A stretch of DNA of 34,342 bases from an uncultured Candidatus Altimarinota bacterium. GTDB lineage: Bacteria > Patescibacteriota > Gracilibacteria > BD1-5 > JAGOOR01. The notes under the pieces are model-generated. The model was not told where the DNA came from, did not search any database, and saw only the letters and a list, made by a program, of their open reading frames with translations. Positions 21,233 to 30,084 of the stretch are shown piece after piece. Position 1 is the first letter of the stretch, and every line of letters begins with the position of its first letter. The translations under genes were made by a program, and so were the position numbers. Location: contig CALEVN010000014.1 of the NCBI GenBank assembly GCA_937924685.1, positions 1-34,342 of the forward strand. The letters are read 5' to 3'.

Positions 21233-22894
21233 TTATGAGACTATTTTTATATAGGCTGAATCCGAGAGTATTCTTCCATCATATTCTTTAGGCCAAGAAG
21301 TCTCTATTTCATCTCATGTACGAGGACATTGAGTCAATCGTAGAGCACCATCATAAGGCATCCAATGAAAATTTTCCTGAATACGACGCATATAGAAAGT
21401 GTTTGGTGGTGGTACGTCCAGTTCTCAAGCAAAAGCGATATCCTGCGGAAGAATCTGAAATGGTCTCTGAGCATTTTTATCCCAATAGGTTTTTTGCACG
21501 ATTTCTTCTGGTGATATACTCTGTGATGTCAGTATCGATGAGTCTGAATAGTCTGACTGTTGTGGTTCAGAAGTTTGAAGTGAAAAATAACCCAATGTTT
21601 CCTGTTCTTGGAGAGTGAGAGGAAAGTGAAATGACCCCCAAGATTCATCATATGGATGAGGAGAAAAAGAACCAGGGAAAAACTGCCCCCACTCACCTGT
21701 CGACTTCATATGATTGATGATTTTTTCTTGTAATTTTTGATACTCCTCATGACTGTAGGCAGTATTTAGAATAGCATTTTTAGCACCGAGAAGGCCACAA
21801 CAACCAAATATATTCTCACATCGAGAACTATACGCACTATAGCGAGCAAACCGAGTATTATCAAGCATAAATGAACACATCACATCGTATGATTTTATCT
21901 GTACGCCCGAAGAGAAAAATACTCGCTCAACATCCTGAAGGTTGATGCTATCAAGTGCTGTTTTGGCCCATCAAAAACGAGTAACATTATACCCATCTTC
22001 ACCATCTGCACCGAGAAAAGTGTGTTGCATGTTTTTGAGACGAAGTGCATAATTTCACGAAGAATTTTCCACAAAATCGAGATAAGTAGCTCTGTGCCAT
22101 GCGATATCTCTCATCATCTTTTTGAAGAGAGCCTTGCAGTGTTCATAACCAGAAATAGTTTCATATGAAAATTGTTTTTTCTGTATTTCATATTCTTCCT
22201 TGGAGAGTTGCTGATTTCCAATGCAGTATTGTTTATTTCGGAGGTTAAAACAAAAGAGACAATCAGAACAATTTCGACAGTCATAACAAAATGCTGTTTC
22301 ACGACAATTTTTGAGATAGAGTCCGTAGACACAACGATGGCATTTTTCAGAGTTTATCACATCATAACACCATTCACACTCAAAAGAAAAAACTACATAC
22401 AGACAATTTCGACATCCGATCAATCTATAGCAATAACGGTTGTCTTCTGTGTTGACGCCGCTATGGCACAGATAACAATTTCGGCTATTCCACCAGTCAT
22501 CCGTAAACTCACAATTTTCATTATTGAGACCAGAATTATGTGGTATCGGGCAACGTCGAAAAAGTGTCTCTGCTTGAGAAAAAAATGGCTGATCAAAATC
22601 TATCAATGCTGAAGGAGGAAGAGCTGATCTATACCATTCATCTTTGTGCCAGACGGGATAAGGACACTCGGGTTGAAAAACTGATATAATGTTCTTTCCC
22701 GTTTTATCACAGCGTCTTTTATGAAGTCACCAATGGGGCCAAAATGCACCCATATTACGGATGCGTAGTTCAGGAGCAAGGTCAGGAAGCGTATCTACAC
22801 CAAATCATTTTCTCAAAGCCCATTCAGCTTGAGAAACATCAAATTCTCGACCAGAAATACGACAGACAGATTTCATAGGAGAGAGTATATACAT
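21233..22894 (-). CDS. large cysteine-cluster protein (zinc-ribbon-like repeats)
   Basis: A protein of 553 residues assembled from three standard-code pieces joined over six TGA-Gly codons. The N-terminal part (CRISGREFDVSQAEWALRK) looks like a small zinc-binding module with a second pair CDKTGKNI. Residues about 125-225 hold some 20 Cys as CxxC pairs, as in NCYLCHSG, CYRLIGCRNC, CEWCYDVINSEKCHRCVYG and CYDCRNCSDCLFCFNLRNK followed by YCI. The C-terminal module has CPRTGDEIETSWP. Similar Cys-rich proteins with a LRNKxYCIxNxQ stretch recur, as I recall, in other CPR genomes, without known function. An alternative start is the internal ATG at 22874-22876. It is 36 bases upstream of the AI-2E-type transporter on the same strand. 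Confidence 0.75.
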
Positions 22895-22913
22895 ACTTTA
22901 TAAAAAAAGAAAA

Positions 22914-24032
22914 ATGCATACTATGATATCGATGACAAAAAAACCAAAAATAATGAGAGTAAATATACGACTTTTTCTCGCAATTGGTCTATCTGTCACA
23001 GCGTTTCTCGTCTGCATCACAGCGTTTGTGATGATGTATGACGGACTTCGTCGGGAACCTCTCATAATACAACTCATATCGAGCGAAAAATCAGAACAAA
23101 AAGCAAAAACAGAAGAAACAAATTTTATCGCAGTCGGTGATATCATGCTCTCTCGTAATGTCGCACGACATGCAGAAAAATGATGATCGCCAATGTGGAT
23201 ATGGGAACATATACATGATTTTCTCGCACAAGCTGATTTTATTTTCTGAAATCTCGAAGGTCCTACAAATGGTACAAGTAAGTATTCTTATAATAGTACT
23301 CTCACGTTTAATGCTCTCCCTGAACTCATAAAAACCCTGCCTCAAGTAGGTTTTATGATCGTAAATCTCGCAAATAATCACATACTTGACCAGGGGGAAG
23401 CGGGCATCCAAGCAACACAAAAAATCCTCTCCGAAATACACCTTCAATCAACAGGAGCAAATGAAGATGCGTCACGTGTCTGGGAACCATCTATTATTGA
23501 GAAAAATGGTATAAAAATAGCATTCATCGGTGCATCATATGCTGCCTATAATGATAATGGATCCGGACAAAGCCCTCTCGTCGCTCGTATGCAAGATACG
23601 GAAAAACTCAGGATTGCTATCCAAAAAGCAAAAGAAGAATCTGATTTTCTTGTCGTCACCATGCATGGAGGCCAGGAATATACTACTACACCCACCGAAT
23701 TACAGAAAAACTTCGCCCATACAGCAATAGAATCTGGTGCTGACATAGTTATAGGAGCACACCCTCACTGGATTCAGACAGTAGAAAAATATAGAGATAA
23801 ATACATTTTTTACTCTCTCTGAAATTTTGTCTTTGATCAAGAGTTTAGCCCAGAAACAAAGTCCGGACTTGCACTCCAAATATTTCTGAAAAAATCCCAA
23901 ACAGAAACATCTCTGTCGCGTATACTTCTGAAGCCTATAATCATAGAAAATTACTGACAACCACGTCTCGCAAATGATGAAGAAGCAAAAAAAATCCTCG
24001 AAAAAATACAACAACCCTCTCTTCTCTACTAA
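22914..24032 (+). CDS. CapA-family protein (poly-gamma-glutamate synthesis/phosphoesterase-like)
   Basis: A protein of 372 residues anchored by one N-terminal membrane helix (about 19-42, IRLFLAIGLSVTAFLVCITA). The extracytoplasmic domain has the CapA motifs: VGDIMLSRNV with D76, FGNLEGP, NLANNHILDQG with H156, MHGGQEY, GAHPHWIQ with H283, and YSLGNFVFDQ. The Gly of FGNLEG and of SLGNFVFD (G303) are TGA codons. CapA/PgsA proteins take part in poly-gamma-glutamate capsule synthesis and share a metallophosphoesterase-like fold; the polymer here is unknown. Five in-frame TGA. It is followed after two bases by a kinase-fold gene. Three ATG lie close together at the start (22914, 22923 and 22932), and the choice is uncertain. 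Confidence 0.9.
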
Positions 24033-24034
24033 AT

Positions 24035-24946
24035 ATGGACCATCTCGAATCGCTCTTTCAAAAATATCAAATTCAATGAATGTCGGACTATGGAAAAAAG
24101 AATTTTCACACCTCTTGCAAAACCCTTTCTCGAGAATTTTTAGGAAAATGATTCTTCTCACGAGCCTACAAAATCAGCGACACAAACTGGGTCGTCAAAG
24201 AAGGGCGTTGGGACATAGATATACCATTGATATTTGGCACAAAAAGTATTCACGGTCAGCCAATACAAAAACTTCTGAGTCCATTTTCTTACAAATTTCT
24301 CCCGACAAAAGAAGAATCATGGAGACAATATCAAGAATATCTCCTCTTGTGTCGTTATTTCGGATTTTTCGATGAGACGTATGAATATTATCCAGAATTT
24401 GAATCAATGACACATTTTCAAAATGGTCTTCGATGGAATCTCGATATTTTTTCTGGCATTATCAAGCAACGATTTGGGATCCAGATTCCAAATCTACGTG
24501 ATAATTTCCCAGTATTTCATAATTTTCTCCCTCGAGAATATATGGCATATGGAACATCGCTTTCAGAAGAAAATAAAAACAAGGATACGTCTTACATCAT
24601 TCAAGAATTTATTTCTGGCGTAGCTTTTGCGAATAAAAAAATAGAAGACTTCAAAAAAGAAGAACTCCAACAAATCTATCTCCTCACGATAATCACTCTC
24701 ATTTTCTACATACAAACTGGTAAAATACCAGATACTCGGCCCAGCCACGATCCAAAACATTGGTGACAATGGTTTCTTCATACAGAAAATATATTTTCCA
24801 CAGAGACACGCGGCATACAAATGATCGATACGAGATGGCTCTGGAGTGTCGATGAAAATGTCATCAAACGAGGAATCATCATCCCCGAGCTTATCCTTCA
24901 GAGTGTCATACGGGCAGCAAAAAAAATACAAAAAATGCTTACCTAA
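24035..24946 (+). CDS. protein-kinase/aminoglycoside-phosphotransferase-fold protein
   Basis: A protein of 303 residues starting two bases after the CapA gene. The N lobe shows a glycine loop LGKGFFSRAYKI (about 36-46; G39 is TGA-coded) and a likely ATP-binding Lys in WVVKEG (K55). The C lobe has a catalytic-loop-like HTENIF (HxxN) and a metal-binding Asp in IQMIDTRW, as in kinase and APH folds. No membrane segment. The usual HRD is absent, so it is either a distant phosphotransferase or a pseudokinase. Coupling to CapA suggests a role in making or decorating a surface polymer. Fold call is moderately sure; substrate unknown. Confidence 0.65.
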
Positions 24947-24959
24947 GATACTCTCCTTT

Positions 24960-24988
24960 TTGACTTTCATAGAAAATTTCCTTATAAT
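24960..24988 (+). promoter_or_regulatory. strong sigma70-type promoter
   Basis: TTGACT at 24960-24965, a 17-base spacer and a perfect TATAAT at 24983-24988 lie upstream of the secreted-protein gene (ATG 25017). This is the closest match to consensus in the window and predicts high expression. Confidence 0.65.
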
Positions 24989-25016
24989 AGCCTCACCAAA
25001 TATTTAACCCCCATTT

Positions 25017-26489
25017 ATGGACAAAAAAGGAATCATTTTCTTGAGTGTAGCCATATTACTCATAGCAGGCGTTATAGGTTTTTCGAGTACAAGTGGTTTT
25101 AAAAATCTTCGTTCAGAATTCATATGGGTTGATAATGGAGATGGGACTGGCTATTGGGGCGATGCCGAACAAAACAGTCAACAGAATCAAGCACCAGAAA
25201 TATCGAATAATAATCCCCCAAACAGTACCACAACAGATGACTCCGAACCAAAAACAGATGAGCAAATAGCAGATGAAGAAGCCCAAAAGACCTACGAAGA
25301 TGCACAAAAAGCTCTCGATAACAAAATCAATACACTCAATGATATGATCAAGGTTGTGGGTGATCATATCACGACCTATGATGCTTGCCTCGTAGGTATT
25401 TCTCCGGATCCAACAAAAGATTTAAATGCAATACAGCAAGCATACAGAGACCTGAATACTGCAAATACAAATCTGAAAAACTATACCGGAAAAGTAGGAA
25501 CAGTAACAGTTAGTTTTTCAAATCAAGGTGTTGAGAGAGATGCTCTTATAAAAAAAATGCCTGCTTGAAGTCCTGTAACAGCGACAAGTAGTCTCGCGGT
25601 AAATAATGCCAGAATAGCTGCAAATAATGTCACTATCGCAAAATCAAGTACACCTGCAAGCACAAAATCACTCCTGTTAACAGAAAATGCAAACATCAAT
25701 CGTATAAACACACTCAATGCTCAATTATCCAGCCTATCAAAAACAGCTGGGTATATAAGTCTTCAAAATACTGTAAAATCTCGACAAATAACTGTAGATA
25801 AGCTCGTTGGATCAGATCACTCGATTGAGAAGGATCTGATCGCCCGTAAAGCAAAACTCGACGCACTACCAAAATGCCAATCAGATTTCGTAGAATGGTG
25901 GAATGTGTTTAGTAAAGATCAAGACTCTTGGGAGAAAAACTTGTTTACATATACAGACTTCATAATACCAAGAGCATATGCTGGTGCATCAGATGTTTCG
26001 ATAGATTTTGGCGCTGTGCGAGCAATTGTTTGAGCTCTTTTCAGCAGAGCCACAGAGAGACGAAACGATCTCGTAAAACAAAAAGATGACATGTATAAGA
26101 ATAAACCTGAAACAAAAACAGATAAATGCATTAAAGAAAAATGAAGTGGCACAAAATATGATTTTAAAAAACAAGAATGTGTACCAGAAGAAAGTATTAA
26201 TAGTGAGTGTGAAAACTATATAAACAGTATTGATTCAGTGCCCTCTGTCAGATCATTTGATCAAAACATTACATGTTCCACAGCATATCATTCTTGTTTA
26301 GACTCCGCGTTTCAGGATTCCAAGGATAGACTCGGGCGCTTAGAAACACTATGTAAAATTGGTAATTCATTTGATAAATGATACAAAAAAGATTCTCACC
26401 TTTTATCAGGTGCATTAAGTTTATGCAAAGAGTCTTATAATGAATGTAAAAAAACAAGAGTTAATGATCCGGAGTACAGTAAAAAATAA
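25017..26489 (+). CDS. secreted/anchored coiled-coil protein with C-terminal cysteines
   Basis: A protein of 490 residues. GIIFLSVAILLIAGVIGFSS (residues 5-24) is a signal or membrane anchor. An Asn, Gln, Pro and Thr rich low-complexity linker follows (about 55-85). Then a long helical region with regularly spaced Asn and Leu (TYEDAQKALDNKINTLNDMI and INRINTLNAQLSSLSK) suggests coiled coil. A hydrophobic stretch near 320-345 (ASDVSIDFGAVRAIVGALFS) could be a second membrane or pore segment. The tail has six Cys (CSTAYHSCLDSAF, LCKESYNECKK). Four TGA-Gly. Family unknown. The near-consensus promoter suggests an abundant surface protein. Confidence 0.75.
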
Positions 26490-26538
26490 ATATATAATTT
26501 TTCATAAAACAAAAACAGAGAAGATATAGTAATTTTTT

Positions 26539-26566
26539 TTGAATTTTTACCTGAACTCTCAATAAT
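26539..26566 (+). promoter_or_regulatory. possible promoter of the phospholipid gene set
   Basis: TTGAAT at 26539-26544 and AATAAT at 26561-26566 with 16 bases between. The first gene starts at 26573, six bases after the -10 box. Weak match. Confidence 0.3.
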
Positions 26567-26572
26567 AGAAGT

Positions 26573-27136
26573 ATGTTTGGACTCTACATACTCATATTCG
26601 GCATATTTCTGGCTCTTCTGGAGATAGAAATAGAGGGTGAGCATGGCTGGGCAAAAAATCTCCCCACATGGAGAAAGACAAAAAATAATGCACCAATAGG
26701 ATTCCTCCGTAACATAACTGGCTACCATACAGTTCTGAACATCATGATTCTCTCACTGAATCATATTTTTTTCATCGGACTCTATTGAAATATGGGCGTG
26801 GTTGGTGAACTCTTTATCTTTGCTTTCTCTGCGTTTCTCATCATCTATTGGGATTTTTTGTGGTTTATCCTGAATCCTCACTTTACGATAAAAAAATTCG
26901 AAAAAGAACATATCCCTTGGTATACAGACTCACTTTGGATAGCAGGTTTTCCAATAGACTATTGGTACGGCTCAGGCCTATCTCTCGGACTTGCTCTCCT
27001 CGGGTATAGCATGGCAACAGGCGGAGCCCTTATGGAAGAATACATGATTACTGGTGCAGTCGGTCTTCTGATTTGGTGTGTGATATTTTTCGCAAGCCCA
27101 CTCTATCATACATGGTATCATTTTATGCGCCGATAA
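26573..27136 (+). CDS. polytopic membrane protein coupled to pssA
   Basis: A protein of 187 residues with about four to five membrane helices: MFGLYILIFGIFLALLEIEI, LNIMILSLNHIFFIGLYG, ELFIFAFSAFLIIYWDFLWF, and two near the end. Conserved-looking polar motifs lie between them: GEHGWAKNLPTWR and HIPWYTDSLWIAG followed by PIDYW. I do not recognise the family. One TGA-Gly (LYGNMG). Its TAA is one base before the ATG of the PssA-like gene, so it is probably part of the same lipid pathway, as an enzyme, a partner subunit or a lipid transporter. Confidence 0.75.
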
Positions 27137-27137
27137 T

Positions 27138-27803
27138 ATGGTCTTCATGATACGCAAAAATCTCGCAAATATCGTGACAAGTATGGGGCTCATCGGTGGT
27201 ATCATAGCCTGCATTTTGGTTATCTATCATCCTTCCTGGCAGACAGCAACAGGACTCCTTATATTTTCACTCATAACAGACGGTCTCGATGGAAAAATAG
27301 CACGAAAGTTCTGAAGCACCAAAGCAGGTATGTATCTCGATGACATATCAGACTTTATCAATTTTGGCCTCCATCCAGGACTCTGGATCTATGTCGCTAT
27401 GGAACACACAACACTGGCAGTGCTCTATATCCTCTCTATCATCTATCGCCTGACTCGATTTACTCTCCAGTGACAAAACACCTCACCACTCTTCTCTGGA
27501 CTCCCATCACCAGCAGGAGCTATTGGTATTTTCGGCGTTATTCTCTCTCCTCTTGATAGAAATAGCATGATCATAGGGATACTCTTTATCATCTGTCTCA
27601 CAGTCTCATCTCTCCCCTGTTTCCATGTCATAAAAAACAAAAAAATACAACGGTTGTTACCGTTTATGATACTCGCCTGCATGTTGTTACCATTCCTCTT
27701 TTGAGGCGGACAATATGGACTCGCTATTGCAGAGCTCGTATGAGTAGGAGGTTATATATGTATCTCACTTATTTCTATGATACCACGTTATGTGAATCGC
27801 TAA
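27138..27803 (+). CDS. pssA: CDP-alcohol phosphatidyltransferase, PssA (phosphatidylserine synthase)-like
   Basis: A protein of 221 residues with about six membrane helices. The CDP-alcohol phosphotransferase signature is present: DGLDGKIARKFGSTKAGMYL followed by DDISD, with the metal-binding Asp residues in place. Seven residues lie between AR and the next G where eight are usual. DFINFG following the signature and GLPSPAGA later are typical of phosphatidylserine synthase (CDP-diacylglycerol plus serine gives phosphatidylserine), rather than the glycerophosphate enzyme PgsA. Four TGA-Gly, one inside the signature (KFG). The ATG at 27147 (MIRKN) is an alternative start. It overlaps the next gene by 14 bases. 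A psd gene lies 1.4 kb downstream on the other strand, which supports the PssA call. Confidence 0.85.
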
Positions 27804-28338
27804 TTTTTTCACTCTTTTTTTGATATTTTTACCAGCATTCCTCGCCAACGCGTCTCCTGTTGTTGCAAAAAATATACCTGTTATCCGTGATTTTTCCTGG
27901 CCCATACATGAAAAACTTTTCGGGAAAAATAAAACAGTCCGTGGCCTCATGACCGGCATACTCGTAGGTATGCTCACGGGGCTCATATTCTATTTCTGTC
28001 GACACATATTTGTACGTTTTTTACCCAACTATACCAGTATCTACAACCTCTACAATAATTGGAAACAAGCAGTGATAATTGGTGGATCTCTCGCAACAGG
28101 AGCACTCGTAGGAGATATGGGAAAAAGTTTTGTAAAAAGAAGACTTGGTAAAAAACCAGGAACCATGTTTCAACCATGGGATGGTATCGATTATATGATT
28201 GGGGCAATTATATTTATATTTCCTTGGTATATCGTAAGTGTCTCTGGTGTAATCTTTCTCCTCCTCATAGGCCCCATCCTCAGTCTCATGATGAATACTC
28301 TCGCCTACACTATAGGATGGAAAGAGTGTTGGTATTAA
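27790..28338 (+). CDS. CDP-archaeol synthase family (CarS/DUF46) CTP transferase
   Basis: A protein of 182 residues with about five membrane helices. Family motifs: LPAFLANASP, LFGKNKTVRGL, ATGALVGDMGKSFVKRRLG and a following PWDGIDYMIGA. In archaea CarS makes CDP-archaeol from CTP and an unsaturated archaetidic acid; bacterial members are poorly characterised. Next to pssA and psd, it may instead supply CDP-diacylglycerol, the job of CdsA, but that is inference. The start chosen is ATG 27790, whose second codon is TGA (MGIANFFTLF). This adds the first part of helix 1 and overlaps pssA by 14 bases. The standard code would force a TTG start at 27820. Confidence 0.82.
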
Positions 28339-28340
28339 AA

Positions 28341-28369
28341 TTGACTATATATAATAATAGTTATTATAT
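28341..28369 (+). promoter_or_regulatory. promoter of the 284-aa gene
   Basis: TTGACT at 28341-28346, a 17-base spacer and TTATAT at 28364-28369. The ATG at 28377 is seven bases after the -10 box, so a leaderless transcript is expected. The promoter is overlaid by a perfect palindrome (28346-28372). Confidence 0.45.
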
Positions 28370-28372
28370 ATA
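28346..28372. repeat. perfect 12-bp AT-only inverted repeat
   Basis: Arms TATATATAATAA (28346-28357) and TTATTATATATA (28361-28372) are exact reverse complements around the three bases TAG. It lies between the CarS-like gene and the next gene. It could be a regulator site over the promoter or a weak AU hairpin after carS. It lacks the GC stem of a normal terminator. Confidence 0.7.
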
Positions 28373-28376
28373 AAAT

Positions 28377-29231
28377 ATGCGCTTCTCTTCTTCTCGTTCT
28401 CTCATTGCCTGAGCCACGCTTGTCTGAACTCTTATAGCTGGCCACGTCTGATGAAAGCTCGGTAATGCACGATCTTACCCAGCTCCAGAAACAGTCAGAC
28501 ACAAAACTGCACAGAAGATAGTGGCAACCATGATCCATGTTTCTGAATCAACCATAGACGAAAAGAAAGAAACTTCAGCTCCATTTGAGGCAATAACAAA
28601 AACATCTAACAGAGACATCCTGAAAAAACTCTGATATTCCGACAAACAAATAGAATCGTTTAGTGAATATCTCATAGCAAGAATTGCTCAGCAATATCGA
28701 CTTTCTCAAGCACAAACAACAAAAGATATTCGAGATATAATGCCAATATTTAACCCTAAAACAGTTGAAATCGATCAAAAATTAAGACAACTCAGCATCG
28801 AAATAATAAACTATGATGACACATCAGATGCGATAAATACCCTTCTGGAAGCCATAACTAGTAAACATGCACAGTATTCACAAAATAGTGTAGTTGATGT
28901 AGACACTCTCCGGAAGATGGCAGAAGCAGATATAGAGCTCAAATATTTATACGAAATAACAAGTGATTTTTCACTGGAAAGAGAGAAAAGTTCTATCAGA
29001 AGAATGATCAAAAAACTACAAAAGTGATCACGAACGTGAGTATCAGACGAAGCTCCAGATGAGCTTATTTTAATAGATGGGGTAACCTACGCTGATCTTG
29101 GACAATATGTCTGTAAACTCGCTGAAGATTGTTTGGCAATAGATGAAAAGTCACAAGATGAAAAACAAAACAAAATCTATCAAGCATGGTTACTGCTTAA
29201 TAGGGAGCCTGACCAATTGGCAAACCCGTAG
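28377..29231 (+). CDS. exported or anchored hypothetical protein (284 aa)
   Basis: The N terminus MRFSSSRSLIAGATLVGTLI with AGHVGGKLG next is a signal-like hydrophobic helix in which four Gly are TGA-coded. The rest is hydrophilic and helical (RDILKKLGYSDKQIESFSEY, VDTLRKMAEADIELKYLYEI) and then acidic with two Cys (YVCKLAEDCLAID). No family recognised. Seven in-frame TGA. Its last 35 bases overlap the 3' end of the convergent psd gene (29197-29231). Separated from carS by 38 bases holding its own promoter. Confidence 0.7.
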
Positions 29232-30024
29232 TCACCTCGTATTCTTCTCATGCATGATTTTTTCGAAGTATATCTCTATTCCATGTGATGCGTCACGGCT
29301 CAAAAACGAGTAACATAGCAGATCATCCGAGCTCAAAATATCATTTTTCTTCTCCACGAATAAAGTTCTCACCAGTTTTTTTGTGATTCGTGATGCAACC
29401 GACATTTGTTGCGCCGACTTCGAGGATGAGGACATCACCAAAATTCTTGGTTCTGACTCTCATACAGTGAGATTTATTGTGAACCCAAAATCCAGTATCG
29501 AGAACACTCTGATCGACAGAATAGAGTGGTCATTCACGGTCTGCGGAGGAAAGCACTTCGCCATCATCAAAAAAATGAAAACGGTGATAATCAGAAAATC
29601 TGAGTCGACAAAAACACACATCTCCTCCGAGAAAATCAGCAACGCTTAGGCCAAATAAATCCTCGAGATGTGCGTGATATCATTTGATGCAAAAATCATC
29701 TCCAGCAACTACATTCTGAAAAATTTCTATACACCCATCAACTGGACTTCCCAGCTCTCCTGGAATAAGGGGAAATTTCCGAAAAAGATCTTTTGTTCAT
29801 CGTATAAAAAATTCATTTACATTCGCAAAACCATCGTCAGGAATTTTATAAGTATCGAGTTTGATATGGTATATATTTATCAATGGTTTAATAAAGTATT
29901 GCGAAAATGAAGCACGAAATATCCATCCCATCATACGCGAAAAAGCACGGGTACGGAAGAGGAGTAACAGAGGCTTCAAAAGTGGATCATGATAAACATG
30001 CCAAAGAAATCATTTATTTGTCAT
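29197..30024 (-). CDS. psd: phosphatidylserine decarboxylase proenzyme
   Basis: A protein of 275 residues converting phosphatidylserine to phosphatidylethanolamine. Motifs in order: NVNEFFIRG, LGSPVDG near residue 95, FRLxx-type FCRLRFSDYHRFHFFDDG near 145-165, GPLYSVDQ, VEVGA-like ILEVGATNVG, EEKGYFELGGSAM. The GGS at 233-235 is the self-cleavage site where Ser becomes the pyruvoyl group; the second Gly is TGA-coded and the usual following Thr is Ala. A hydrophobic N-terminal stretch (PLLKPLLLLF) may bind the membrane. Eight TGA-Gly codons shred it under the standard code into unrecognisable pieces. It starts at ATG 30022-30024 and ends at TAA 29197, inside the convergent gene. Confidence 0.92.
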
Positions 30025-30084
30025 GTATTCATGATAAAAGAAAAATATTTGAGACAACTGAGTTGCTTGCTTTTCATGAGGAAG

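Noticed and set aside
29383..29910. Plus-strand ORFs of 88 and 80 residues opposite psd
   Set aside because: They run antisense to a fully motif-supported psd gene and have no protein-like features of their own.
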